In this document: piece by piece, positions 7,296-16,842 of the stretch
Numbering within the stretch: position 1 is the stretch's first letter
Layout of the letters: the number at the start of each line of letters is the position of its first letter
Assembly (NCBI GenBank): GCA_029261595.1
Contig: JAJDAZ010000007.1
Location: 1 to 64,000 of the forward strand
DNA length: 64,000 bases
Origin: Nitrospinaceae bacterium
GTDB taxonomy: Bacteria; Nitrospinota; Nitrospinia; Nitrospinales; VA-1
Reading direction: 5' to 3'
Translations under genes and position numbers: made by a program
Notes under the pieces: model-generated
Database searches by the model: none
What the model saw: only the letters and a program-made list of their open reading frames with translations
What the model was told of the DNA's origin: nothing

Positions 7296-7904
7296 TCATG
7301 AAACTTTGGTCAAGGCCCGGTCGTGGGTTTTAGCCAGCAGTATTTGGGATAATAGCGCACCGATCATTGCCAGGAACATATCCCATTGCGTGTCCCAGGC
7401 ATCCCCCTGGGTTCCCAGAAATGCTTCTGCCTCCTCCCCCGTAGCCAGAGCCACCCACCATTCGATCAATTCGTAGAACGCACTGAAAGCCAGGCAAACA
7501 CACACCACTACGAAAAAAAGCCACTTCCCCGGCTTCAATGGAGAGGATCGCAACAATATCTCTCTTGTGATAAGTGCAGGAATAAACCCCTGGGCAAGAT
7601 GACCCACCCGGTCATAAGGGTTGCGGCTCAATTCCAGCACCTCTTTGACCCCGTCGAATAAGGGGACCATGGCATAGGTATAGTGGCCGCCGATCATTAA
7701 GATGACGGCATGAACTAACATCCAAAGATAAACCATTCGGGTAAAGGGAAACTTTGAATAAGTGGCGAGAAGAAGCCCAAGACCGATCACCGCAGGAAGA
7801 ACTTCCAACAACCAGGTGAAGGAATCGTGGGGGCCGATGGCGGACCAGGTGAAAACCAGAACGTAAACCAGCAAAAGAAAGGGAAAAAAATTCCGGTTCA
7901 TCAT
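7296..7904 (-). CDS. DUF2238 (YjdF-like) inner-membrane protein
   Basis: A 202-residue protein with about six membrane helices. The family's conserved polar features are visible: GGHYTYAMVPL, NPYDRVGHLAQGF, FYELIEWW and the C-terminal GTQGDAWDTQWDMFLAM. These match the DUF2238/YjdF family of unknown function. The conserved His, Asp and Glu residues within membrane segments suggest an enzyme or a transporter, but none has been established. It is probably the last gene of the leftward accA region. No strong ribosome site is seen before the ATG pair at 7904. Confidence 0.85.
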   Translation of the reverse strand: MMNRNFFPFLLLVYVLVFTWSAIGPHDSFTWLLEVLPAVIGLGLLLATYSKFPFTRMVYLWMLVHAVILMIGGHYTYAMVPLFDGVKEVLELSRNPYDRVGHLAQGFIPALITREILLRSSPLKPGKWLFFVVVCVCLAFSAFYELIEWWVALATGEEAEAFLGTQGDAWDTQWDMFLAMIGALLSQILLAKTHDRALTKVS

Positions 7905-7995
7905 GGGGTGGATCTAAAGCGCATAAAAATTTTTCCCGGGTGGAGAGTGGGCCGGATTTCTACTCAAGAGATATGTTTAACGGAACCGTTGAATA

Positions 7996-8961
7996 TTAAC
8001 CATCGCCATTATTAAAAGCACCCATAGCGCGAAACTTGTTGTACCTGTTTTCAATGAGTTCTTCCGTGGTGAAGCGGATCAACGTCTTTAAGTTCGCCCG
8101 AATGGACTTCCTCAAACTAACCGCCGCCTGCCGGTGATTCCGGTGAGCGCCGCCCAAAGGTTCGCGGACGATTTCATCGATGACTTTCATTTCCAAAAGG
8201 TGGGTGGCCGTCTGGCACAGGGCCTCCGCCGCCTGTTCCACCTTCTTTTTGTCGTCCCACAATATAGAGGCGCACCCTTCGGGCGAAATCACGGAGTACA
8301 CCGAATGCTCCAGCATCAACACACGGTCACCCACACCGATGGCCAATGCCCCTCCGGAACCGCCTTCGCCAATCACCACCACGATGATGGGAACCTTTAT
8401 GTTTATCATGCTGAACATATTGGTGGCGATCGCTTCGGACTGCCCTTTCTCTTCCGCATCGATTCCGGGATAAGCGCCCGGCGTGTCAATCAGGGTCAAA
8501 ATGGGGACGTCAAATTTCTCAGCCAGTTTCATCAACCGGAGCGCCTTCCGGTACCCGGCGGGTTGCGACATGCCAAAGTTTCGTCGTATTTTTTCTTCCG
8601 GTTCGCGGCCTTTCTGGTGGCCGATCACCATGATCGATTGATCTTCCAGTTTCGCGAGCCCTCCCACCATGGACGGCCCATAACCTCCACGCCGGTCGCC
8701 GTGAAGCTCCTGAAAGTCGGAAAAAATCATCTGAATATAATCGAGCGTATAAGGGCGGTCGGAATGTCGGGCCACCTGAGTCTTTTGCCATCCTTTCAGA
8801 TTGGTAAAAACTTCGTGCTTCATGCGCCGCAACTTTTTCTTGAGCTTGCCGATTTCGTGTGTGATATCCCCGACACTGTCGTACATGTGCGACAGGGAAA
8901 CCAGATCCTGGATCTGATTCTCCAGCGCCAGAATATCTCTCTCAAAATCCAGTATCTGCAA
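7996..8961 (-). CDS. accA: Acetyl-CoA carboxylase carboxyltransferase subunit alpha
   Basis: A 321-residue protein, the usual size for AccA. With AccD it transfers CO2 from carboxybiotin to acetyl-CoA, giving malonyl-CoA for fatty acid synthesis in the cytosol. Family segments seen: the N-terminal helical region (DFERDILALENQIQDL), PYTLDYIQMIFSDFQELHGD, GHQKGREPEEKIRRNFGM, the oxyanion-loop regions TLIDTPGAYPGIDAEE and GEGGSGGALAIGVGD, and SVISPEGCASILW. The start is a TTG at 8961 with GAGG about 7 bp upstream. No ATG fits the family N-terminus. accD is not in the window. Confidence 0.97.
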   Translation of the reverse strand: MQILDFERDILALENQIQDLVSLSHMYDSVGDITHEIGKLKKKLRRMKHEVFTNLKGWQKTQVARHSDRPYTLDYIQMIFSDFQELHGDRRGGYGPSMVGGLAKLEDQSIMVIGHQKGREPEEKIRRNFGMSQPAGYRKALRLMKLAEKFDVPILTLIDTPGAYPGIDAEEKGQSEAIATNMFSMINIKVPIIVVVIGEGGSGGALAIGVGDRVLMLEHSVYSVISPEGCASILWDDKKKVEQAAEALCQTATHLLEMKVIDEIVREPLGGAHRNHRQAAVSLRKSIRANLKTLIRFTTEELIENRYNKFRAMGAFNNGDG

Positions 8962-9119
8962 AATTAAACCTCAGTTTTCAATAAGTTATAAGACAAAGTC
9001 GTACATGCAATGTTACCACAATCATCCCGATCCTTCCACGCACGCGTAAAAAAAAGGCACAATAATATTGTATTTTCCCACCTTACTTTTTGGGAGGAAG
9101 GCTGCTTCAAAAGGGAGAA

Positions 9120-10187
9120 TCAGTAAAAACCAAAAATCGGATGAACGAGTTTGGTCAAAGAATTGGACTCCTCCAGAGCCAGCACGCCTTCACCGCTGAT
9201 TCTGTTTTGCCCAAGTTTCAAAGATTCCAGACTGGCGAGGACCTCGGAACGCGCAATCGATTTTGCCCCCACATCACCGATTCGATTGAAGTTTAAGTTG
9301 AGGCTGTTCAACCGCGTGAGAGTTCGGGAATCGGCCAGCGCCTTGGCTCCCACATCGGTGATATTATTTTTTGCCAGATTCAAGGCCACCAGACCGCTCA
9401 ACTTCGGCGACTGCGCCAGGGCAATCACCGCATGATCGCTCAAATCATTTCCGTGCAGGTCCAGTTCCTTGAGGTCTTCGGCATAAGGCAAATTCAACAA
9501 GGCAAAGACGCCCATGTCCCCCAGAATATACTTGCCCATCTCCTGCAACTGATTTTGCTCATGCAATTCTTGAAGTTTCTGGACGACTTTAAAACGACGC
9601 ACCGCTTCATCCCCGTCTTTGCCCAGCGGGTTATAGGACAATCCCAATTGCTTAATGCTCTTGAGCGCCTGGGAGGAGGTCAAATGAAGCGCACCCTCGT
9701 CGCGAATCTGGTTGTAGTTCAAATTCAATTCGACAACGCTGGATAAAACATCCGATTCCGCAAGCACCATGGCGCCGGGATCATGGATCTGGTTGCGGTA
9801 CAAATTCAACAGTTTTAAATTGGAAAATGTTTGGGAAGTCGCAAGAATTTTTGCCCCCTGATCGGTGATCGCATTATTTTCGAGCGACAGGGAGGTCAGG
9901 TTTTCTAAAAATTTGGAATCGGCCAGAGCCCGAACCCCTTCATCTCCAACATTGCATTTGTAAATGACGAGGCTTTCGACACTCTTAAGAAGCGGCGATT
10001 GAGCAAGAACCTTGGCCCCTTCATCCCCCAGGTTTTTACTATTTATCCGGAGGGTGACATTATTCCTGCGAAGCTTTTTCTGGATGTATTTTAGAAGATC
10101 CTCTCCACTCATATTTGCTGGAGAAGCGGAAACAAAAAGCAAATAAAAAAATGGAAGACAATAAATGAACCAACGAAACCTTGCCAT
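9120..10187 (-). CDS. Exported leucine-rich-repeat protein
   Basis: A 355-residue protein with a signal peptide (hydrophobic FIYCLPFFYLLFVSASPA, residues 7-24). A long array of about ten ribonuclease-inhibitor-type leucine-rich repeats follows, each near 28 residues, with the pattern L-x2-L-x-L-x2-N-x-I-x-D-x-GA-x2-LA-x-S (for example LTSLSLENNAITDQGAKILA). One spacer region without the pattern (about 190-230) splits the array. Such repeats form a curved protein-binding surface. The target and role are unknown, but the signal peptide places it in the periplasm or outside. It sits between accA and lpxD on the same strand, with gaps of 158 and 61 bp. Confidence 0.85.
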   Translation of the reverse strand: MARFRWFIYCLPFFYLLFVSASPANMSGEDLLKYIQKKLRRNNVTLRINSKNLGDEGAKVLAQSPLLKSVESLVIYKCNVGDEGVRALADSKFLENLTSLSLENNAITDQGAKILATSQTFSNLKLLNLYRNQIHDPGAMVLAESDVLSSVVELNLNYNQIRDEGALHLTSSQALKSIKQLGLSYNPLGKDGDEAVRRFKVVQKLQELHEQNQLQEMGKYILGDMGVFALLNLPYAEDLKELDLHGNDLSDHAVIALAQSPKLSGLVALNLAKNNITDVGAKALADSRTLTRLNSLNLNFNRIGDVGAKSIARSEVLASLESLKLGQNRISGEGVLALEESNSLTKLVHPIFGFY

Positions 10188-10248
10188 ATAACACCTGACG
10201 ATTTAACAGAAAAAATATTTATAAAGAGAAGTTGCTTGTATAAATATT

Positions 10249-11277
10249 CTAACTGTCCGATTCCATTTTTTCAATCGCCTTCAACCGGGCTTCCAGATCC
10301 CTTATTTTGCGGGACATCTCAGGTAATTTGGGCAAAAGAGTGACATATTTTCTCCAGGTCATTATCGGAACGCTGGGGTACCCCCCCTGAGCGGACTTAC
10401 TTTCGACATCCCGAAACGTTCCCGATTGCGCGGCCAGCATGGCCTGATCTCCCACCTTCACATGGTCCGCCAAACCCGCCTGCCCGCCGAGAACCACATG
10501 GTGCCCCAGGATACAGCTTCCGGATATTCCCACCTGCGAAACCAGAATGGAATGCTCACCAATGGTGCAGTTATGGGCAATTTGCACCAGATTGTCGATT
10601 TTAGTCCCCTGCTTGACCGTGGTGTTCCCTACGGTCCCTCGGTCGATGCAGGTATTGGCGCCGATTTCAACATCGTCTTCGATCACTACCTGTCCGATTT
10701 GAGGGATTTTCACATGGTAGCCCGTCTCGTCCGGGGTGTATCCGAAGCCGTCCGCCCCGATCACCGCCCCGGCATGCAAAATGACCCGGTTGCCCAGGAT
10801 CGTGTTGCGGTACAGGGTCACGTTGGGATGAAGAACGGCCTCGTCGCCGATCCGGCAGCCCGGCCCCACCACCACTCCGGGATGGAGAACGGCCCCCTGC
10901 CCGATGGACACATTGTCGCCGATGCAAACAAACGGGGAAATGGTGACGTCCGTTCCGAGGGTCACGTTTTGTCCCAATGCGGCGCGGGAATCAATATGAG
11001 GCTTGGGCTTTGTTTCGGGATGGAAGGCGTTTAAAAGTTTGGCAAAAGCCAACATAGGACTCGCCATGACAATCTGGGGTATGTTGGTATCTATCTCACG
11101 TTCGACGATCACCGCAGACGCCTTTGACTCGGCCAAAAGAGGAAAAAATTTCTTTTTCGACACAAACGTCACATGGCCCTCGCCGGCATCCTCGATCCCC
11201 CGGACATCGCTGATTTCTATCGATCCGTCCCCTGACAGGGACCCGCCCACCAAAGCCGCGACTTGTTCCAGTTTCAT
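10249..11277 (-). CDS. lpxD: UDP-3-O-acylglucosamine N-acyltransferase
   Basis: A 342-residue protein, typical LpxD length. It adds the second hydroxyacyl chain to UDP-3-O-acylglucosamine in lipid A synthesis, using acyl-ACP. Residues 1-100 form the uridine-binding domain. Residues 100-300 form the left-handed beta helix of hexapeptide repeats (VTLGTDVTISPFVCIGDNVS and onward). The catalytic His lies in QIAHN. A C-terminal helix (MSRKIRDLEARLKAIEKMES) completes the trimer-type fold. GGAGG is 9 bp before the ATG. It follows lolD by 17 bp, so the two envelope genes are probably co-transcribed. Confidence 0.97.
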   Translation of the reverse strand: MKLEQVAALVGGSLSGDGSIEISDVRGIEDAGEGHVTFVSKKKFFPLLAESKASAVIVEREIDTNIPQIVMASPMLAFAKLLNAFHPETKPKPHIDSRAALGQNVTLGTDVTISPFVCIGDNVSIGQGAVLHPGVVVGPGCRIGDEAVLHPNVTLYRNTILGNRVILHAGAVIGADGFGYTPDETGYHVKIPQIGQVVIEDDVEIGANTCIDRGTVGNTTVKQGTKIDNLVQIAHNCTIGEHSILVSQVGISGSCILGHHVVLGGQAGLADHVKVGDQAMLAAQSGTFRDVESKSAQGGYPSVPIMTWRKYVTLLPKLPEMSRKIRDLEARLKAIEKMESDS

Positions 11278-11294
11278 GATTTCTTCCCTCCGTT

Positions 11295-12023
11295 TTATAG
11301 AACCAGGTCCTTATCGATGGGATTCACTTTCCCATCCCGGAGTTGAAGCACCCGGTCCATTCGCTGGGCGATGCGCTGACTGTGCGTCACGATCACAAAC
11401 GTCTGCTTAAACTCTTCATTTAAATTGCGGATCAGATCGATCAGAATTTCACTGGAGTGGCTGTCCAGATTTCCCGTCGGTTCATCCGCCAACAACAGAT
11501 CAGGTTGATTCATCAAAGAACGTGCCAGAGCCACCCGTTGGCTTTCGCCGCCGGACAATTCACTGGGTTTATGTTGCATACGGTCTTTAAGCCCCATCTG
11601 GCATAAAAGATTCTCCGCCCTTTCCTCGGCGACTTTTCGATCCTCATCGCGGATCAGGGAGGGTAACATGGCATTTTCCAGCGCCGTAAAATCAGGTAGA
11701 AGATTGAAAAACTGGAAAACAAAACCCACTTTACTATTTCTGAACTTGTCCAGAAAATTGTTTTTCTTCTGGTAGATGTCATCGCCACGAAACAAAATAG
11801 AACCGGAATTGGGCCTGTCCAGACCGCCCAAAACATGCAAGAGTGTGCTCTTGCCCACACCGGACGCCCCGACAATGCCCAGCACTTCTCCGTCCATGAT
11901 CTCCAGATTTGCATCCTGCAAAATCTGCAACGTGTCTCTTGGGGTTTTATAACTTTTATGAACGTCGATTCCCTGAAGAAGCACCTTGGATTCCGACGCA
12001 CCTGTGGATGCCATATCACTCAT
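11295..12023 (-). CDS. lolD: Lipoprotein-releasing ABC transporter ATPase LolD
   Basis: A 242-residue ABC ATPase. The Walker A motif is GASGVGKST (about 51-59), followed by a Q-loop region (VGFVFQFFNLLPDFTALEN), the signature LSGGESQRVALARSL, Walker B DLLLADEPTGNLD and the H-loop IVTHS. The sequence is of the LolD/MacB/FtsE type. It powers extraction of lipoproteins from the inner membrane for delivery to LolA. It overlaps the permease gene upstream by 8 bp (12016-12023), a strong sign of translational coupling and of belonging to the Lol complex. Confidence 0.95.
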   Translation of the reverse strand: MSDMASTGASESKVLLQGIDVHKSYKTPRDTLQILQDANLEIMDGEVLGIVGASGVGKSTLLHVLGGLDRPNSGSILFRGDDIYQKKNNFLDKFRNSKVGFVFQFFNLLPDFTALENAMLPSLIRDEDRKVAEERAENLLCQMGLKDRMQHKPSELSGGESQRVALARSLMNQPDLLLADEPTGNLDSHSSEILIDLIRNLNEEFKQTFVIVTHSQRIAQRMDRVLQLRDGKVNPIDKDLVL

Positions 12024-13302
12024 AGCGGAGCCCTTCCACCGGATTCAGCCGGGACGCCCGCCACGCCGGGTAGAGCGATGCGACAAAACATATAATGATG
12101 GAGAAAATAACGATCAGGAAAGAGTCCATGTACTGAATTTCGGAGGGCAGTTTGTCGAGATAATAAACATCGCTTGGAAACGCAGTGAACCCGAAAACAT
12201 CCTCAATAAACCCGACAATTTCATTGAGGTTGGGAACGACAGTGAAACCGCCCGCACAACCCAGAAAGGTTCCCACCAGTCCGATGATCAGCCCCTGGTA
12301 ACTGAAAATTTTGATGATGCTTCCACTCGTCGCTCCCATTGATTTTAAAATCGCGATTTCCTTGGTTTTCTCCATGACCACCATGAACAGGGTGCTCACG
12401 ATATTGAAGGCCGCCACCAGGATGATCAGGATGAGAATCACGAACATCACAATCTTTTCCAATCGCAACGCGGAAAAAAGATTTTTATTCATCTTCATCC
12501 AATCGCGGACAAAAAATGGAAATTTTATTTTTTCCTGAATGGCCGAGGCGATCGTGGCCGCCGCCTCAATATCATCCACCCAGACTTCGATGCCCGTCAC
12601 TTTCTTTTTCATGGAAAAGAAATTCTGCGCCGCCGGAATGGAAATGAAGGCCAGATTGGCGTCGTATTCAAACATCCCCGATTCAAATATACCGGCGACA
12701 TGAAAAACTTTCATTTTCGGGATCAAACCCATCGGAGTGATACGGGAAGACGGTGACACCATCGACACCACGTCTCCCACACGTAAGCCGGAGCGGCGCG
12801 CCAGTTCCTTGCCAAGCACGGTGCCGGCCCGCACAAACTTTTTCGACCCGTTGGTTTTCAGACTTTTTTTCTTTTCAATATCCAGAAAGTCCAGGCTTCC
12901 CTCAATCAGATTTTTTTCCAGATCGGACACTCGCGCTTTGTTGACCACGTCCACCCCGCGAATCACGATTCCAGATACAGAATCTCCATGCGTCAACATG
13001 ACGTGGCTCATGATAAAGGGCGACGCGACGGTAACACCGGGAACCGACTTCACCTGATCGATGATTTTGTCAACGTCACTGATGCCCGACCGATTGATAT
13101 TGGTGATCACGGCGTGGCTGGTGGTGCCCAGAATTTTGTCGCGCAGATCTTTACCGAATCCGGACATGACCGCAATGACCACGATCAACGCCATGACCCC
13201 GAGCGCCACTCCCCCGATGGATATCCAGGTGTTCAGGGAAATGAATTTTTGGGTTCTCTTGGCTCTGAGATGACGCAAACTGACGAATAGTTCGTAAGCC
13301 AT
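12016..13302 (-). CDS. lolC: Lipoprotein-releasing permease LolC/LolE
   Basis: A 428-residue permease. The N-terminal membrane helix is near 25-50 (WISIGGVALGVMALIVVIAVMSGF), a large periplasmic MacB-like domain covers about 50-270, and three C-terminal helices with an FtsX fold end in YPAWRASRLNPVEGLRYE, the common LolC/E tail. It is the inner-membrane subunit that opens to release lipoproteins. With only one permease gene here, it may form a homodimer (as in LolF-type systems). Which of C, E or F it is cannot be decided from the sequence. It is coupled to lolD. Confidence 0.93.
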   Translation of the reverse strand: MAYELFVSLRHLRAKRTQKFISLNTWISIGGVALGVMALIVVIAVMSGFGKDLRDKILGTTSHAVITNINRSGISDVDKIIDQVKSVPGVTVASPFIMSHVMLTHGDSVSGIVIRGVDVVNKARVSDLEKNLIEGSLDFLDIEKKKSLKTNGSKKFVRAGTVLGKELARRSGLRVGDVVSMVSPSSRITPMGLIPKMKVFHVAGIFESGMFEYDANLAFISIPAAQNFFSMKKKVTGIEVWVDDIEAAATIASAIQEKIKFPFFVRDWMKMNKNLFSALRLEKIVMFVILILIILVAAFNIVSTLFMVVMEKTKEIAILKSMGATSGSIIKIFSYQGLIIGLVGTFLGCAGGFTVVPNLNEIVGFIEDVFGFTAFPSDVYYLDKLPSEIQYMDSFLIVIFSIIICFVASLYPAWRASRLNPVEGLRYE

Positions 13303-13353
13303 GCTAAATATGGGTTTTTAGGACAAAGGATGGAAAATTAAAAACGTACTATT

Positions 13354-13381
13354 AAACAACTCATAATAAACAACTCATAAT
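13354..13381. repeat. 14-bp tandem duplication between lysS and lolC
   Basis: AAACAACTCATAAT occurs twice head to tail (13354-13367, 13368-13381). AACGTACTA also occurs twice nearby (about 13343 and 13419). A stem AAGGCTC/GAGCCTT about 13465-13493 lies just after the lysS stop but lacks a T-run. These lie in the 218-bp gap that should hold the lolC promoter. No function is assigned. Confidence 0.5.
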
Positions 13382-13520
13382 CCGGCCCAAGCGGCCAGAG
13401 TAGCGTTAGATCGAATTTTAACGTACTAAGGGTTTTTGAAAAATTAATAATTTTCCTATTATCCCAAGGCTCGTAAACGCAGTGAACGGAGCCTTAAACT
13501 TTCCCCCTCGCGGGAGCAAG

Positions 13521-15026
13521 TTACGATTCCTTTTTCAACTGTGGAAACAGGATAACGTCCCGAATCGACTGGGAGTTGGTGAACAACATGGTCAAACGGT
13601 CGATGCCGATGCCTTCTCCGGCAGTCGGCGGCATGCCGATTTCCAGCGCCCGGATAAAATCGAGATCCATCCAATGCGCTTCATCATCTCCCGCCTGCCG
13701 TTCCGCAACCTGCTCCTCGAACCGTTGTTTTTGATCGATAGGATCGTTCAACTCGGTATAGGCATTGGCGATTTCTTTTCCGCCGACAAAAAACTCGAAG
13801 CGTTCCACCAGGCTTGGGTCGTCCGCCTTCTTCTGTGAAAGTGGCGACAACTCCAAAGGATAATCGATGATGAACGTGGGTTGAATCAGCTTCGGCTCCA
13901 CAAAAGTGTCGAAAAGTTTGGCCAGCACTTTTCCCGGCGTGTCTTTTTTCTCCAGATGAACTTTATGCTCCAGCGCAAAAGCCACCGCCTTTTCCGGGTC
14001 CGCCACTGCTTCTTTGGGAACCCCTCCGATATCTGTCAATGACTGCTTGAAAGCAATCCGCTTAAAGGATTGACCAAAATCGAAGGTGCCTGTTTGTTCC
14101 TCCCCGTCTACGACATGGGTGTAAGAGAACTGCAGGGTATCGAATACCTTTTCACCGACATAACGCAACAGCTCTTCGGTGAGATCCATCAAATCATTAT
14201 AATCGACGTAGGCGGTGTAAAACTCCAGCATGGTGAATTCGGGATTATGCTCTGTGGAGATGCCTTCATTACGAAAACTACGATTGATTTCATAAACCCG
14301 CTCGATGCCTCCCACCACCAGCCGTTTGAGGTAAAGCTCGGGAGCAATTCTAAGATAAAGTTCCATGCTCAAGGCGTTGTGGTGGGTCTTGAACGGTTTG
14401 GCGGTGGCGCCACCGGGGATGGAATGCATCATCGGCGTTTCCACTTCCATATAATCCCGGTCGTTTAAAAAGTCGCGGATGGCCTGAATGATTTTGCTCC
14501 GATAGATAAAGACCTCTTTCACCTCCGGGTTGACGATGAGGTCCACGTAACGCTGGCGGTAACGCAGTTCAATGTCTTTGAGGCCATGCCATTTTTCAGG
14601 AAGCGGTTGCAAAGATTTGGTGAGCAGGGTCAGGGTGCCCGCAAACAGGGTGAGTTCTCCCGTTCTCGTTTTGGAGATTTTGCCCTCGATCCCGACAATA
14701 TCGCCGATATCGAATTTGCCGAAGAGCTCGTACTGTTCCGCGCCCAGGGCTTTTTCGTTCACAAAAACCTGAATCTGCCCGGTGCGGTCTTTTAAGTTAA
14801 CAAACGTGGTCTTTCCGTGGTCCCGGCGGGTCATGATTCTGCCCGCAACAATACATCCAACGTCTTTCTCAGTGAGTTCTTCCTTCGAGAAATCGGAATA
14901 TTCGACGACCAAAGGACCTATATCCGCGTTTACTTTAAATTTATTGTTGAAGGGACTGACTCCTCGGGCGCGAAGCTCATCCACTTTTTCCCGTCTCTGC
15001 TTTATTAAATGACCTGTTTCTTCCAT
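13521..15026 (-). CDS. lysS: Lysyl-tRNA synthetase, class II
   Basis: A 501-residue class II enzyme, usual length for bacterial LysRS. An N-terminal OB-fold tRNA anticodon-binding domain covers about 55-160 ([20 protein letters not shown]). The catalytic domain has motif 1 (near [20 protein letters not shown]), motif 2 ([18 protein letters not shown]) and motif 3 ([15 protein letters not shown]). It charges tRNA-Lys using ATP. There is no obvious ribosome site before the ATG at 15026. It is flanked by rny upstream and the lol genes downstream, all leftward. Confidence 0.97.
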   Translation of the reverse strand: MEETGHLIKQRREKVDELRARGVSPFNNKFKVNADIGPLVVEYSDFSKEELTEKDVGCIVAGRIMTRRDHGKTTFVNLKDRTGQIQVFVNEKALGAEQYELFGKFDIGDIVGIEGKISKTRTGELTLFAGTLTLLTKSLQPLPEKWHGLKDIELRYRQRYVDLIVNPEVKEVFIYRSKIIQAIRDFLNDRDYMEVETPMMHSIPGGATAKPFKTHHNALSMELYLRIAPELYLKRLVVGGIERVYEINRSFRNEGISTEHNPEFTMLEFYTAYVDYNDLMDLTEELLRYVGEKVFDTLQFSYTHVVDGEEQTGTFDFGQSFKRIAFKQSLTDIGGVPKEAVADPEKAVAFALEHKVHLEKKDTPGKVLAKLFDTFVEPKLIQPTFIIDYPLELSPLSQKKADDPSLVERFEFFVGGKEIANAYTELNDPIDQKQRFEEQVAERQAGDDEAHWMDLDFIRALEIGMPPTAGEGIGIDRLTMLFTNSQSIRDVILFPQLKKES

Positions 15027-15213
15027 GGAGTTTTATTGATGATCGGAACAGCTAAAGTTAAAGGTGAGGAACTGCAGGGGACTCCGCATTGATACTGGAG
15101 ATATAACACTTACCCGTAGAAAATGGTTGAGGGCAAAGAAATCCTTCATTCCTTATTATAATTAATGCAAACCCGCTTGGGCCATGAAAAACGCTTCCTT
15201 AATCTTCATCGGC

Positions 15214-16800
15214 CTAACGGGCAAATTCAGTGAACCTCTTTTCACGCACCACAGTGATTTTGATTTCACCGGGATAGGTGACTTCTTTTTCAATCCGTTT
15301 CGCCACATCCCTTGCCAGAAGATTGGATTCTTCGTCAGTGATGCCATCCGGCACAACAATGATACGAATCTCTCTTCCCGCTTGAATGGCATAGGTTTTT
15401 TCCACTCCCTTGTAGGAGTCGCCAATTTCTTCCAGCTTGCTCATCCGTTTGACGTAGGTTTCGAGCATTTCCCTGCGCGCCCCGGGACGGGATGCGGAGA
15501 TGGTGTCTCCCGCCGTCACCAGCACCGCGTAAAGCGATTCACATTCGACGTCCTCATGGTGGGCGGCGATGGCGTTGACCACGTATTTGTGCTCGTTGTA
15601 TCGATTCGCCACTTCCACTCCCAGTTGGGTGTGCGTGCCATCGGTCTGATGGTCAATGGCTTTTCCAATATCGTGCAACAAGCCTGCGCGCTTGGCCATC
15701 TGAACGTCCAACCCTATTTCACCAGCGATGTGTCCACAGATCCACGCCACTTCCTGAACATGCTCAAGCACGTTCTGCGTATAGCTGGTGCGGTACTTCA
15801 GACGGCCCAGGAGACGGACCATGTCCGGTGGTACGTTGTCGATACCGACGGCAAGAACGGCCTGCTCGCCCGCTTCCTTGATCTGCTGGGCGACTTCTTT
15901 CTTACATTTGGTGACGACATCTTCGATGCGACCCGGATGGATTCTGCCGTCGTGAGTCAGTTTTTCCAGGGAACGACGCGCCACTTCCCGACGAATGGCG
16001 TCAAACCCTGATAGAACGACCGCTCCAGGAGTGTCGTCTATGATCAAATCGATTCCAGTGCATTGTTCCAGAGCCCGGATATTGCGCCCTTCCCGGCCAA
16101 TGATCCGTCCCTTGATCTCGTCGCTCGGTAGCTCTACGACGGACACGGTGGATTCGGCAACGTGGTCGGAGCACACCCTCTGGACGGCCATGGTCACCAG
16201 CCTTCTGGCCTCATCTTCCGCCTGAGACTTGGCTTTTTCTTCTATCTTCTTGACTTCTCTTGCGGCGTCCATTCGGGCTTCATCAAGAACTTTCTTTTTG
16301 ATTTCGTCTTTGGCCTGGTCGGCGGTGAAGGAGCTGATGATCTCAAGTTTTTCAATTTCTTCCTTGATGAGGCCATTATATTTTTGCTGTCCCTCTTTTA
16401 ATTCGCCCTCATGACGCGCCAGCTCTTTCGATTTATTTTCAATGGTTTTCTCCCGTTCGCGAACGCTTTCGACTTCACGGCGAAAATTATCTTCCATTCT
16501 TTGCACTTTTAATTCCTGCTCTCTCACCTCGTCGCGTTTGACTTTGATTTCCTTGTCCAATTGAGCCTTGGCGGCGATCTGCTTTTCTTTCCCTTCAATA
16601 TCGGCGGTTTTCATACGGTTCCGGGCTTCATCCTCAGCCTCCCGGATAATTTTTTTCTTCAACTCTTCCGCCTCTTTGATCTGATACTGGGTAAACATCT
16701 TTCTGAGAAAATAACCGATGAGGTAACCCGCCATAAGGGCAACGAACATTCCCCCCAGCAGGGTGATGAAATTGACCTTAATATTGAAGAAAATATCCAT
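15214..16800 (-). CDS. rny: Ribonuclease Y
   Basis: A 528-residue membrane-anchored endoribonuclease that starts mRNA decay. The N-terminal helix (FITLLGGMFVALMAGYLIGY) is followed by a long charged coiled coil (about 35-200). The KH domain has the RNA-contact loop IIGREGRNIRALEQ, and the HD phosphohydrolase domain has its catalytic pair in LLHDIGKAIDH. The size agrees with the family (about 515-530). The ATG at 16800 was chosen over one at 16833 because GGGAG lies 6 bp before it and it begins the membrane anchor. It lies 42 bp after fau. Confidence 0.97.
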   Translation of the reverse strand: MDIFFNIKVNFITLLGGMFVALMAGYLIGYFLRKMFTQYQIKEAEELKKKIIREAEDEARNRMKTADIEGKEKQIAAKAQLDKEIKVKRDEVREQELKVQRMEDNFRREVESVREREKTIENKSKELARHEGELKEGQQKYNGLIKEEIEKLEIISSFTADQAKDEIKKKVLDEARMDAAREVKKIEEKAKSQAEDEARRLVTMAVQRVCSDHVAESTVSVVELPSDEIKGRIIGREGRNIRALEQCTGIDLIIDDTPGAVVLSGFDAIRREVARRSLEKLTHDGRIHPGRIEDVVTKCKKEVAQQIKEAGEQAVLAVGIDNVPPDMVRLLGRLKYRTSYTQNVLEHVQEVAWICGHIAGEIGLDVQMAKRAGLLHDIGKAIDHQTDGTHTQLGVEVANRYNEHKYVVNAIAAHHEDVECESLYAVLVTAGDTISASRPGARREMLETYVKRMSKLEEIGDSYKGVEKTYAIQAGREIRIIVVPDGITDEESNLLARDVAKRIEKEVTYPGEIKITVVREKRFTEFAR

Positions 16801-16842
16801 CTTCACTCCCTTTATATAAAACTGCCTTCCCAAAGTTGGGTA

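Noticed and set aside
8134-8967. 277-codon open frame antisense to accA
   Set aside because: accA is certain from its motifs. The antisense frame is a codon-bias shadow.
15184-16011. 275-codon open frame antisense to rny
   Set aside because: It lies opposite the KH and HD domains of RNase Y, with no independent support.
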